NCBI GenBank assembly: GCA_964631335.1
Contig: CAZVXD010000053.1
Coordinates: forward strand, 1-13,247
Direction of reading: 5' to 3'
Source of the DNA: JAFGHJ01 sp964631335
GTDB lineage: Bacteria; Hydrothermota; UBA3072
DNA length: 13,247 nucleotides
Shown here: one piece after another, positions 6,008 through 13,116 of the stretch
Layout: every line of letters begins with the position of its first letter
Numbering within the stretch: position 1 is the stretch's first letter
Notes under the pieces: generated by a model
What the model was told of the DNA's origin: nothing
The model's database searches: none
What the model saw: only the letters and a program-made list of their open reading frames with translations
Translations under genes and position numbers: made by a program

Positions 6008-7015
6008 ATGGTATCTTACAAGGATTTAGGATTTGTTAATACCCGTGAAATGATGGGTAAGGCATTAGACGGCGGTTACGCTGTTCCCGCCTATAATTTT
6101 AATAATATGGAACAATTGCAGGCAATAATTACCGCCTGCGTGGAAACGCAATCCCCTGTTATACTTCAGGTATCAAAGGGAGCAAGAAAATACGCCAACC
6201 AGACTCTATTAAGATATCTCGGTCAGGGTGCCATAGAAATGATGAAAGACCTGGCTAAGGAAAAAGGATTAAAAGAAATTCCGGTAGCCCTTCATCTCGA
6301 CCACGGAGATTCATACGAACTTTGTGTATCTGTTATTGAATCCGGGTTTTCTTCTGTAATGATAGACGCGTCGAGTTTACCTTTCGATGAAAATATAGCA
6401 TTAACTAAAAAAGTAGTAGATTACGCTCATCAATACGATATAACAGTCGAAGGCGAATTGGGAGTTCTTGCCGGGATAGAAGAAGAAGTTCAGTCCGAAG
6501 TAACACACTATACTAAACCGGAGGAGGTCGAAGAATTTGTTGAAAGAACAGGGGTAGACTCGCTGGCAATTTCTATCGGAACTTCTCACGGAGCGAATAA
6601 ATTTACACCGGAACAGTGCACGAAAAACGAAAACGGCGTTTACGTACCCCCGCCGCTTCGCTTCGACATACTCGAAGAAGTAGAAAAAAGAATACCCGGT
6701 TTCCAGATAGTTCTCCATGGTTCTTCTTCAGTCCCGCCGGAAGCGGTGAAAATAATCAATGAATACGGCGGAGCGCTTAAAGACTCTATCGGTATTCCCG
6801 AAGAACAGCTGCAAAAAGCGGTAAAATATAATGTCTGCAAAGTAAACATCGATTCGGACGGAAGATTGTGGATGACCGCGGCAGTCAGAAGACATCTCGC
6901 GGAAAAACCCGAGGATTTCGATCCCAGAAAATATCTCGGACCGGCACGAGAGGCTTTGATAGAAATGTATAAAAATAAAAATGAAAAAGTTTTAAATTCG
7001 GCGGGTAAAGCTTAA
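6008..7015 (+). CDS. fba: Fructose-bisphosphate aldolase, class II
   Basis: 335 residues with a TTAGGAGG ribosome site. It is a zinc-dependent aldolase that splits or forms fructose 1,6-bisphosphate from dihydroxyacetone phosphate and glyceraldehyde 3-phosphate in glycolysis and gluconeogenesis. The start 'GYAVPAYNFNNMEQ' and LHLDHGDSYE (catalytic Asp98, zinc ligand His99) are diagnostic. So are TVEGELGVLAGIEEE (Glu148/Glu150 region), GTSHGANKF (His194), VLHGSSSVP (His237) and the phosphate-binding VNIDSDGRLW (279-288). The 'NIDSDGRLWMTAAVRR' form and the length fit the IIB subgroup found in spirochaetes, Thermus relatives and many uncultured bacteria. A tagatose-bisphosphate aldolase is a less likely alternative. 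The gene stands alone: gap upstream, strong terminator downstream. Confidence 0.95.
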   Translation: MVSYKDLGFVNTREMMGKALDGGYAVPAYNFNNMEQLQAIITACVETQSPVILQVSKGARKYANQTLLRYLGQGAIEMMKDLAKEKGLKEIPVALHLDHGDSYELCVSVIESGFSSVMIDASSLPFDENIALTKKVVDYAHQYDITVEGELGVLAGIEEEVQSEVTHYTKPEEVEEFVERTGVDSLAISIGTSHGANKFTPEQCTKNENGVYVPPPLRFDILEEVEKRIPGFQIVLHGSSSVPPEAVKIINEYGGALKDSIGIPEEQLQKAVKYNVCKVNIDSDGRLWMTAAVRRHLAEKPEDFDPRKYLGPAREALIEMYKNKNEKVLNSAGKA

Positions 7016-7043
7016 TTTAGACCATATCTTACCCTAATTTTTT

Positions 7044-7077
7044 AAGCCCTTGCATGTAATACGCAGGGGCTTTTTTT
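7044..7077 (+). terminator. Rho-independent terminator of the aldolase gene
   Basis: AAGCCCTTGC (7044-7053) pairs with GCAGGGGCTT (7063-7072) over 10 bp with one G-U pair and a 9-base loop. It runs straight into seven Ts (7071-7077). It lies 29 bases after the aldolase stop codon. Confidence 0.9.
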
Positions 7078-7128
7078 ATTGGAACTTATTGATTCGATAT
7101 ATGGTCTTTAATTTCAAAAGGAGTAATA

Positions 7129-7770
7129 ATGGTTTTAGATAAAAAAATACTTATCGGCTTTTCGATATTAATAACTTTTCTTTTGCCTTTCGTAATTAAT
7201 GGAAAAAGTAAAGAAGGAGAAATAAAAATGAAAGAAGAAGTTTTAGAAAAGGCCACTTTCGCCGGTGGTTGTTTCTGGTGTATAGAATCGGCTTTTGATG
7301 AATTAGAGGGTGTAAAAGAAGCTGTCTCAGGTTATACCGGCGGAAAAACAAAAAACCCTGCATACTATGAAGTTTCTTCCGGTAAAACAGGTCATTACGA
7401 AGCGGTTCAGGTTACTTTCGATACCAACAAAATAAAATATAAAGAACTTGTAGAAATATTCTGGCAGCAGATAGATCCCACCGACCCGGGAGGGCAATTC
7501 GCCGACAGGGGTTCTCAATACAGGACCGCGATTTTTTACCATAATGAAAGACAGAAGAAAATTGCCGAAGAATCAAAAAAAACTTTAGAAAAATCCGACA
7601 AATTCGATAGCCCGATAGTAACCGAAATAAAAGAAGCTGTGGAGTTTTACCCGGCTGAGGATTATCATCAGAATTACTACAAAACTTGCCCGATAAGGTA
7701 CCAAAACTACAAGGTAGGTTCCGGAAGAGAATCTTTTTTAAAGAAAGTCTGGGAAAAGGCTACTGATTAA
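7129..7770 (+). CDS. msrA: Peptide-methionine (S)-S-oxide reductase MsrA, probably exported
   Basis: 213 residues with an AAGGAG site before ATG 7129. MsrA reduces the S form of methionine sulfoxide in proteins, using a catalytic Cys and thioredoxin-like reductants. Catalytic Cys48 lies in FAGGCFWCIES (Cys51 also present). The motifs GYTGGKTKNPAYYEV, GHYEAVQV, WQQIDPTDPGGQFADRGSQYR and EDYHQNYY follow in family order, with a likely resolving Cys187 (KTCPIRY). An extra N-terminus of about 33 residues contains a hydrophobic segment (residues 8-24), so the long product is exported or membrane-anchored. A second ATG at 7228 (Met34) has its own AAGGAG site eight bases upstream and starts exactly where a normal cytosolic MsrA would. 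No MsrB domain is fused. The upstream neighbour is insulated by a terminator. Confidence 0.95.
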   Translation: MVLDKKILIGFSILITFLLPFVINGKSKEGEIKMKEEVLEKATFAGGCFWCIESAFDELEGVKEAVSGYTGGKTKNPAYYEVSSGKTGHYEAVQVTFDTNKIKYKELVEIFWQQIDPTDPGGQFADRGSQYRTAIFYHNERQKKIAEESKKTLEKSDKFDSPIVTEIKEAVEFYPAEDYHQNYYKTCPIRYQNYKVGSGRESFLKKVWEKATD

Positions 7771-7777
7771 TGATATT

Positions 7778-7801
7778 GTTAGGCAGTTAGAAAGTTAGGA
7801 A
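7778..7801 (+). repeat. 8-base-period array GTTAGNNA x3 after msrA
   Basis: Three direct units, GTTAGGCA, GTTAGAAA and GTTAGGAA, start 7 bases after the msrA stop codon. A lone further unit, GTTAGGTA, is at 7903-7910. The rest of the 189-base spacer up to hpt is AT-rich, with only the hpt promoter recognised. Confidence 0.6.
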
Positions 7802-7922
7802 GGATAAAAATAAGGATATTTATATTAATTCATTAAAAAGATTAAGATATAGCAAAAAAAGCTTTGTGGTTTTTTTCTCTTTATGTGAGACAGGTTTTTG
7901 TAGTTAGGTACGGAATACGCTC

Positions 7923-7950
7923 TTGACATTTGTTTTCGGATTCCTAAAAT
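7923..7950 (+). promoter_or_regulatory. Promoter of hpt, placed for a (near-)leaderless message
   Basis: TTGACA (7923-7928), 16 bases, TAAAAT (7945-7950). The predicted start near 7957 is about 3 bases before the ATG at 7960. No Shine-Dalgarno sequence lies upstream of that ATG. TATAGT (7951-7956) would need a 22-base spacer and is not favoured. Confidence 0.62.
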
Positions 7951-7959
7951 TATAGTAAT

Positions 7960-8520
7960 ATGAAAACGATAAGAGGAATGAAATTTGAAACTTTAATAAG
8001 CGAAAAAGAAATTGCAACCCGGGTAAAAGAACTGGTTAAAGAAATCGCTAAAGACAGCAAAGGGAAAGATCTTTTTGTAATAGGTATTCTCAAAGGTAGT
8101 TTTGTGTTTTTATCCGATTTATTACGGCTCCTTTATGTTCATGAAAGACACCCTTCACTCGACTTTATAACTGTCGAATCCTACGGATCCGGTAAAGTAT
8201 CTTCCGGAAAATTAAAAATGCTGAGAGATATTACGAGCGATATTGAAAACAAATGGGTTTTAATCGTGGATGATATACTGGATACAGGCAGAACATTAGC
8301 CTTCGCAAAAGAGTATTTTCAAAAGAAAAATCCTGCCTCTATAAAAACCTGTGTTTTTCTCGATAAACCGGATAAAAGAATAAACAATTTTAAAGCAGAC
8401 TACGTGGGTTTTGAAATTCCCGATAAATTCGTGGTAGGCTACGGTATGGATTACGATAATCTTTTCAGGGAATTGCCTTACGTGGCAGTTCTTTTAGATG
8501 AAGGAAAAAACAATATTTGA
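7960..8520 (+). CDS. hpt: Hypoxanthine(-guanine) phosphoribosyltransferase
   Basis: 186 residues, the usual length of bacterial HPRT. It salvages hypoxanthine or guanine to IMP or GMP using PRPP in the cytosol. Recognised parts are LKGSFVFLSDLLR (44-56), DFITVESYGSG (68-78), the PRPP-binding VLIVDDILDTGRTL (100-113), CVFLDKPDKR (131-140), DYVGFEIPDKFVVGYGMDY (147-165) and LPYVAVL. The adjacent acidic pair Asp104-Asp105 in the PRPP loop stands in place of the usual Glu-Asp. Start choice: ATG 7960 fits the promoter as a leaderless start. ATG 7978 has AGAGGA, but only one base away, which is too close. No operon partner follows: a convergent gene begins 188 bases downstream. Confidence 0.93.
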   Translation: MKTIRGMKFETLISEKEIATRVKELVKEIAKDSKGKDLFVIGILKGSFVFLSDLLRLLYVHERHPSLDFITVESYGSGKVSSGKLKMLRDITSDIENKWVLIVDDILDTGRTLAFAKEYFQKKNPASIKTCVFLDKPDKRINNFKADYVGFEIPDKFVVGYGMDYDNLFRELPYVAVLLDEGKNNI

Positions 8521-8533
8521 ACCACAGAACCCG

Positions 8534-8569
8534 CAGAGAAAGAAAAAGAAAAATATATCTCTGTTTTTT
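8534..8569 (+). terminator. Possible weak intrinsic terminator of hpt
   Basis: CAGAGA (8534-8539) can pair with TCTCTG (8558-8563), immediately followed by six Ts. The stem has only 6 bp and the loop is an 18-base A-rich stretch, so efficiency is uncertain. The first strand belongs to an ACCACAG-type low-complexity segment that begins at the hpt stop codon. Confidence 0.35.
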
Positions 8570-8572
8570 AAA

Positions 8573-8593
8573 AACTCCCAACTCACAACACCA
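8573..8593 (+). repeat. 7-base-period array, AACTCCC type, x3
   Basis: Units AACTCCC, AACTCAC and AACACCA lie in the spacer between the convergent hpt and PorV-like genes. They are followed at 8605-8627 by a looser series CACATAAA, CACCAAGAA, CACAATG with a period of 8-9. Confidence 0.45.
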
Positions 8594-8675
8594 AATTATT
8601 CTCACACATAAACACCAAGAACACAATGTTTTAATTTCTTTATTAGCAGGTCCTTTGTCGTCAGTCGGTTTTTCG

Positions 8676-8710
8676 CCTAAAACCCAAAACCTATCACCTA
8701 AAACCTAATC
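8676..8710 (+). repeat. 7-base-period array, CCTAAAA type, x5, overlapping a stop codon
   Basis: Five units in exact 7-base register: CCTAAAA, CCCAAAA, CCTATCA, CCTAAAA, CCTAATC. The last two bases of the fifth unit belong to the TGA stop codon (minus strand, 8711-8709) of the PorV-like gene. The array therefore runs into the 3' end of that gene. Confidence 0.65.
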
Positions 8711-10037
8711 ATTCTCTCAAGTTTGATATTATAAAGTCGACTATCGATGCTAAGTAAATAGCATAAAAAGAGTAGTTATAAATATCTTTTCTGTTTTCAT
8801 TTCCCATGGGATCCAACATAGAAATAAGAGTCGCGCCGCCTCCGTATATAAAGCTCTTCTTTTGATCTCCCATATACATATGGCCAGCTCCGGGGAATAT
8901 TAGTGACAATGGATAGGCATAATATTTATTATCTCCTTCCATAATATCTATCGAAAGACTAATTTGGTTATTCGTTGTATAGAAAGCATAGATATCTGAA
9001 TCATCGGCATAATCTAATCTGATATTACCTAATCTCAGTCCAAATCCACGAGTTTTCCCGATTCTACCTCCTTCGCTGTCTTCAAAACGTCCTTCACGGA
9101 GATAAACGCAATTAAAGAACTCAAATTCAAAACCTGAAGAATGCCATGTCTCGTGTTCATTTCCAACTCTATCTCTAAGTACTTCTCTTGTGTATTTAAA
9201 CCGAAAATAATCTGTCAAATCATGAGGAAAAGAATAATATTTCTCTAAAGCATAGGAAACTAAATCTACAGTTGAAAGAGAAATTCCGGCTCTTATGAAA
9301 CCCGGCAATCGATCTGAAGTACTATTTTCCAGATACTTCATTGAACCTATAACATTACTGTATGAAACCCCCAGGGATGAAAAACCTACCGGATCCTTCA
9401 CTAAAAACCCTATATCAAAAGTAAAAGCAGAACCTTTTCCTCCATTCATTTCAATACCGGTAACCATCGAAAGCCACTCGAGAACTTCTTCCGAAGCGAA
9501 ATAACTGTAAACATACTTAAGATTTATTCCTGTAGATAAAATATCATCAAAAAAGGACCTCCCAATATTAGCAGAAATCGCGAAGTCATGTTGCATATAT
9601 GTTATACTATCATCCGGAACTTCTAAGGATACTTGCCCGGAATTCAAAAAAGTATAATTTATTCCAAAACTATAGTCTCCTACTTCCGGAAATTTAATTC
9701 CTCCGTAGATATATTTCATTCCAGCGTAAACTCCCGGCAACCTTTCAGGAGAATAAGAAACACTGTCCGAAGGATAATACCTATTTGCAACTTCGTTTAT
9801 AATATTATTTCCGAATTCGGCAAAACAAACATTCCAAGGTAACTTAATTGGTGTATTCTGGACAAATACGCCGGGATTTATAAGATTGATACTTGCAGGA
9901 TTATAATAAACACTTGCAATATTATCGTAATACGCGACTCCGCCTTTTCCCATACCGACCTGTGCCGGGCCGGGAGAAATGAGCAAAAAAATTGCTCCAG
10001 CTTGTGATATTTTACTAAAAACTAAAATTAATAACAT
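8709..10037 (-). CDS. PorV/FadL-like outer-membrane protein with C-terminal DUF5683-like membrane domain
   Basis: 442 residues. ATG 10037 has a GGGGG site eight bases upstream, and an in-frame TGA two codons earlier rules out a longer form. The signal peptide is short and lacks a charged n-region (MLLILVFSKISQA). The mature start GAIFLLISPGPAQVGMGKGG, then VAYYDNIASVYYNPASI (34-50), is the usual opening of PorV/PorQ and UPF0164 barrels. Residues to about 370 alternate beta strands and turns as in a barrel. Residues 373-442 differ: YPLSLIFPGAGHMYMGDQKK, a hydrophobic helix, and FYAIYLASIVDF. This is the pattern of DUF5683/TM2-like inner-membrane domains ('PG.GQ.Y.G...KG' and a final 'S.vDa'). 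The role could be in type IX-type secretion, since two sorting-domain cargos are in the window, or transport of hydrophobic compounds. The barrel call is firm; the C-terminal domain call is moderate. Confidence 0.8.
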   Translation of the reverse strand: MLLILVFSKISQAGAIFLLISPGPAQVGMGKGGVAYYDNIASVYYNPASINLINPGVFVQNTPIKLPWNVCFAEFGNNIINEVANRYYPSDSVSYSPERLPGVYAGMKYIYGGIKFPEVGDYSFGINYTFLNSGQVSLEVPDDSITYMQHDFAISANIGRSFFDDILSTGINLKYVYSYFASEEVLEWLSMVTGIEMNGGKGSAFTFDIGFLVKDPVGFSSLGVSYSNVIGSMKYLENSTSDRLPGFIRAGISLSTVDLVSYALEKYYSFPHDLTDYFRFKYTREVLRDRVGNEHETWHSSGFEFEFFNCVYLREGRFEDSEGGRIGKTRGFGLRLGNIRLDYADDSDIYAFYTTNNQISLSIDIMEGDNKYYAYPLSLIFPGAGHMYMGDQKKSFIYGGGATLISMLDPMGNENRKDIYNYSFYAIYLASIVDFIISNLRE

Positions 10038-10065
10038 TTTTCATACCCCCTTAACACTGAATATA

Positions 10066-10093
10066 AAGATAACTATTTTATTCTTTCCGTCAA
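10066..10093 (-). promoter_or_regulatory. Probable promoter of the PorV-like gene
   Basis: TTGACG (10093-10088), 16 bases, TATCTT (10071-10066) on the minus strand. The start near 10059 leaves a leader of about 21 bases that carries the GGGGG ribosome site. Confidence 0.5.
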
Positions 10094-10127
10094 GTCAGAA
10101 CCATTTTTTTTCACTCTTCATCAATAC

Positions 10128-10148
10128 CTACTCTCTACTAACTACTTT
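10128..10148 (+). repeat. 7-base-period array, CTACTNN x3
   Basis: Units CTACTCT, CTACTAA and CTACTTT in exact register, between the divergent PorV-like and DUF2784 genes. The same heptamer core recurs at 13117-13144. Confidence 0.6.
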
Positions 10149-10183
10149 TTCATGTATTGTTATTTTAAAATTAAGTATTAACT

Positions 10184-10189
10184 TATAAA
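10184..10189 (+). promoter_or_regulatory. Possible -10 element of the DUF2784 gene (leaderless position)
   Basis: TATAAA ends 6 bases before the ATG at 10196, so transcription would start at the start codon. No ribosome site is present. A convincing -35 is missing: TTGTTA at 10157-10162 is 21 bases away. This is weaker than the other promoters. Confidence 0.3.
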
Positions 10190-10195
10190 CCAGAT

Positions 10196-10597
10196 ATGTT
10201 TTATAAAATATTCGCAGATATAATTGTCGTTTTGCATTTCATCTGGATAATTTTTATGCTTCTGGGATTCTCTTTGACTATATGCGGATTTTTCTGGAAA
10301 AAATTCTTTGATTGGTGGCTATTTAGAACCCTTCACCTTTCAGGTATTATTTTTGTCGGATTACTAACGCTTCTGCGAAGATTCTGTCCTTTAACTATAC
10401 TTGAAAACTTATCAAGAGCAAGATATGAGCCCGAAAGTACTTATCCGGGCTCATTTATTGTTCACTATATCGAAAAACTGGTCTACCCCGACGTCAACCA
10501 AATCTTTCTTCGCCTTGCAACCATATTAGGAGCACTTTTTATACTGGTTGTTTATATTATCAAACCACCAACGAAAATAAAAAATTATTTTAATTAA
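10196..10597 (+). CDS. DUF2784 family membrane protein
   Basis: 133 residues, close to the usual family length. Three hydrophobic helices are visible: residues 5-31 (IFADIIVVLHFIWIIFMLLG), 44-60 (RTLHLSGIIFVGLLTLL) and 104-125. Between the second and third lies the family signature 'RRFCPLTILENLSRARY' (61-77), followed by YPGSFIVHYIEKLVYP (82-97). The 'CPLT..E' and 'Y.GSFI.HY' blocks are what I know of DUF2784, a small inner-membrane family of unknown function. The start is not preceded by a ribosome site. Neighbours are a divergent PorV-like gene and a downstream gene with its own promoter, so it appears to be transcribed alone. Confidence 0.86.
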   Translation: MFYKIFADIIVVLHFIWIIFMLLGFSLTICGFFWKKFFDWWLFRTLHLSGIIFVGLLTLLRRFCPLTILENLSRARYEPESTYPGSFIVHYIEKLVYPDVNQIFLRLATILGALFILVVYIIKPPTKIKNYFN

Positions 10598-10660
10598 ACA
10601 CTGTCCGAAAATAGAAACTGTAGTAAAAATATTTGCAAGTATAAATATTATATGAGAAAC

Positions 10661-10689
10661 TTGACAAATTTACACCACTCTACTATACT
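10661..10689 (+). promoter_or_regulatory. Consensus promoter of the propeller gene, placed for a leaderless message
   Basis: TTGACA (10661-10666), exactly 17 bases, TATACT (10684-10689). The start near 10696 would leave about four bases before the ATG at 10700. The sequence between -10 and ATG is AAAAATATAA-like, with no ribosome site. Confidence 0.75.
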
Positions 10690-10699
10690 AAAAATATAA

Positions 10700-13099
10700 A
10701 TGAGAAGAAAACCTTTATTCATTAACAATATCTTTTACATATTAATTTTTCTTTCAATTAATAACCTCAAAGCCGAGTATTTAGAGAAGACCATTTGGCT
10801 TCCGGATGAATTTGGCGGAGTTTACTATCCTTCTGTTACTGCATTTAATTCAAATAATAACAAAATATATGTAGCTGGCTCAAACAATAGAATATGTATT
10901 ATAAATGGGACAACGCACGAAAGGCATGGAGCAGTTAATACAGGTAAAGGAATTCATTTTTTATCCTACAATTCAATATCAAATAAAATCTATTGTTCTA
11001 ATGGCGAATCAAACACAATACAAATTATTTCCGGAGATACAGATTCAATTATTACGACAATCTCAGTAGGGAATTATCCGCGAGGCCTACAATATAACCA
11101 AATCAGCAATAAATTGTATTGCGCCAACTATGATGATAACACAATCACAATTATAAATGGTCAGAACGAACAAATTATAAAAACACTAGATGGATTAAAT
11201 AATCCAAGACGAATGTGCTTTAACCCTATAAAAAATGAAATCTACTGCGGAAACTTTGGGTACGGTTCTATTTCGGTAATTTCCGGATTAAGCGATAGTG
11301 TTGTAGAAACGATTGATTTATCTTCATTTGGCGGTTCTCCACAATGCATAATTTACGATTCTGTACATAACCAAGTCTATTCAGGTACAACCTATGGACC
11401 TACAGCTGTAATTTCCTGTGATAGCAACAAGGTAATAGACACAATTAGTGCCGCAGCTCTGGATATGACTATTAATTATCAAAATAACAGGCTTTACGCC
11501 ATATCCAGTCTTTCCAGTTCGTCTGAACAAATCAAAATAATAGACACAGAGACAAATACTTTATTAGATAGTATTTCTCTATCTGAATCCCCTTCATCAA
11601 TAATATACGATCCGATAAATGATAGAATTTTCTGTGCCAGTGATAATTACGGACGCGGAACATTATATACAATTAATGCAGCAAACGACTCTATAATTTC
11701 TGAAAATTTTTTAGATAGAGGTTTAGGTCCATTACTGTATTTAAAATCTCAGAACGAATTATACATACCAGACCAGGTTAATGACTTAGTCACTATATTT
11801 GACTGCGAAAATGATTCTCTTATTAAATTTACGAGAGTTGGAGCAAGACCTTCAGAATTATCCTATAATTCAATCAATGATTATATTTATTGCGTAGCCT
11901 CAGACGCAAATATTTATGTAATTTCATGTTCCCTAAATCTTATTATAGACACACTCAGAACACCTCGCCGCCCAAGAATTTTATGCTACAATTCTAGCGA
12001 AAATAAACTTTACTGTGCTTGCGATTGGCAAACTCTTGCAATAGTTGATTGCTATACGCATACTATTTTGGATACTCTAATTTTTGGAAACAGCTTTGAA
12101 GAACTTATGTACAACTCTACAGATAACAAATTATACTGCTTTGTAGATATGCCCGATACAGGAACGGTTTTTATAATTGATGGACAAGGAGATTCAATAC
12201 TTGCTGTCGATAGCATAAGCAGCGATTTAACTGAAGCAACCCACAACACAATTAATGATAAAATCTATTGCGGAAGTCATATGGCAAATGTCCCCATAAT
12301 AGATGGTAAGGGGGATTCTTTAATAAAAACGGTTAAAGTAGCAAGCCATGGAACATATCATCTAACTTACAATAGCAATAATAACAAAGTATATTGCTCA
12401 ACAATGGAATATGTAATTAAAGTTTTAGATGGTTCATCTGATTCTATTATAGGCACAATTGATGCCGGCAGTAGCTGTTGGTCTCTTTGCTACAATTCAA
12501 CCAATAACAAAATATATCAAGGAGAAGGGTTTGGAGAAATTAACATTATCGATGGAGCATCCGACACTGTTTTAACCTCTATATCACTCAGTGACGGTGC
12601 AAGAGATTTAATACACTCAGAGAAACATAATAAGATATATGGAGCCCATCCTTACGATAATTATGTCTCGGTAATATCTGGAACTGGAGATACATTGATT
12701 TCCACAATTGAAGTAGGTCAATCTCCTAGTAACTTAGCGCTTTCCCCTACCTCCGACCGATTGTACTGCACTAATGGAAACAATAGCAGTATAAGTGTTA
12801 TAAAATGCTCAGAATTAGGATTCGTCGAAAAATTGCTCCCGAATAATAATCTCTATATATATCCAAATCCCAGTCCCGGAAAAATAGATATAAAATATTT
12901 TATATCAAAGAAGAGTAGCGTTTCCTTAAAAATTTATGATACCGCAGGAAGAAAGATAACAACCTTTATCGACGACGAAAAAGAAGCCGGGCAATACACA
13001 GATATATTCAACCTTGAAGAATTAACAAACGGCATATATTTCGTATTCTTTCAAACTGAAGATTATTACAATTTACAAAAACTAATAATTATCAGATAG
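10700..13099 (+). CDS. Secreted 16-repeat YVTN-type beta-propeller protein with type IX-like sorting domain
   Basis: 799 residues. The N-terminus MRRKPLFINNIFYILIFLSI is a signal peptide, with cleavage probably near NNLKA (residues 22-26). About 16 repeats of roughly 40-45 residues follow (about 30-705). Each has the pattern 'L.YN...NKIYC' then 'ITIING....II.TI.VG', as in YVTN/NHL-like propellers. Sixteen repeats suggest two 8-bladed domains or a 7+9 split. Ten repeats keep a Cys right after the Tyr. Residues 721-799 are a canonical Por/type IX sorting domain: YPNPSPGKIDI, VSLKIYDTAGRKI, LTNGIYFVFF, LQKLIIIR. The protein is expected at the cell surface or outside, probably binding proteins or carbohydrates; no enzyme activity is visible. 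Such proteins are common in WOR-3-like genomes. The start is chosen from the promoter and signal peptide, because there is no ribosome site. Confidence 0.9.
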   Translation: MRRKPLFINNIFYILIFLSINNLKAEYLEKTIWLPDEFGGVYYPSVTAFNSNNNKIYVAGSNNRICIINGTTHERHGAVNTGKGIHFLSYNSISNKIYCSNGESNTIQIISGDTDSIITTISVGNYPRGLQYNQISNKLYCANYDDNTITIINGQNEQIIKTLDGLNNPRRMCFNPIKNEIYCGNFGYGSISVISGLSDSVVETIDLSSFGGSPQCIIYDSVHNQVYSGTTYGPTAVISCDSNKVIDTISAAALDMTINYQNNRLYAISSLSSSSEQIKIIDTETNTLLDSISLSESPSSIIYDPINDRIFCASDNYGRGTLYTINAANDSIISENFLDRGLGPLLYLKSQNELYIPDQVNDLVTIFDCENDSLIKFTRVGARPSELSYNSINDYIYCVASDANIYVISCSLNLIIDTLRTPRRPRILCYNSSENKLYCACDWQTLAIVDCYTHTILDTLIFGNSFEELMYNSTDNKLYCFVDMPDTGTVFIIDGQGDSILAVDSISSDLTEATHNTINDKIYCGSHMANVPIIDGKGDSLIKTVKVASHGTYHLTYNSNNNKVYCSTMEYVIKVLDGSSDSIIGTIDAGSSCWSLCYNSTNNKIYQGEGFGEINIIDGASDTVLTSISLSDGARDLIHSEKHNKIYGAHPYDNYVSVISGTGDTLISTIEVGQSPSNLALSPTSDRLYCTNGNNSSISVIKCSELGFVEKLLPNNNLYIYPNPSPGKIDIKYFISKKSSVSLKIYDTAGRKITTFIDDEKEAGQYTDIFNLEELTNGIYFVFFQTEDYYNLQKLIIIR

Positions 13100-13116
13100 A
13101 GCGTTAAAAGATTTAA

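Noticed and set aside
7843..7880. Terminator between msrA and hpt from the AAAAAAAGC ... TTTTTTT stretch
   Set aside because: Only A-T pairing without a GC stem; not convincing.
8517..8708. Small plus-strand open frame of 63 codons after hpt
   Set aside because: It overlaps the low-complexity repeat spacer, has no ribosome site and shows a composition typical of repeats, not protein.
10030..10044. Frameshift at the start of the PorV-like gene, since ATGAAA 7 bases upstream would supply the missing basic n-region
   Set aside because: The GGGGG ribosome site is correctly spaced for ATG 10037 and only one base from ATG 10044. The alternative frame stops after nine codons. A sequencing error in the A-run cannot be excluded but is not needed.
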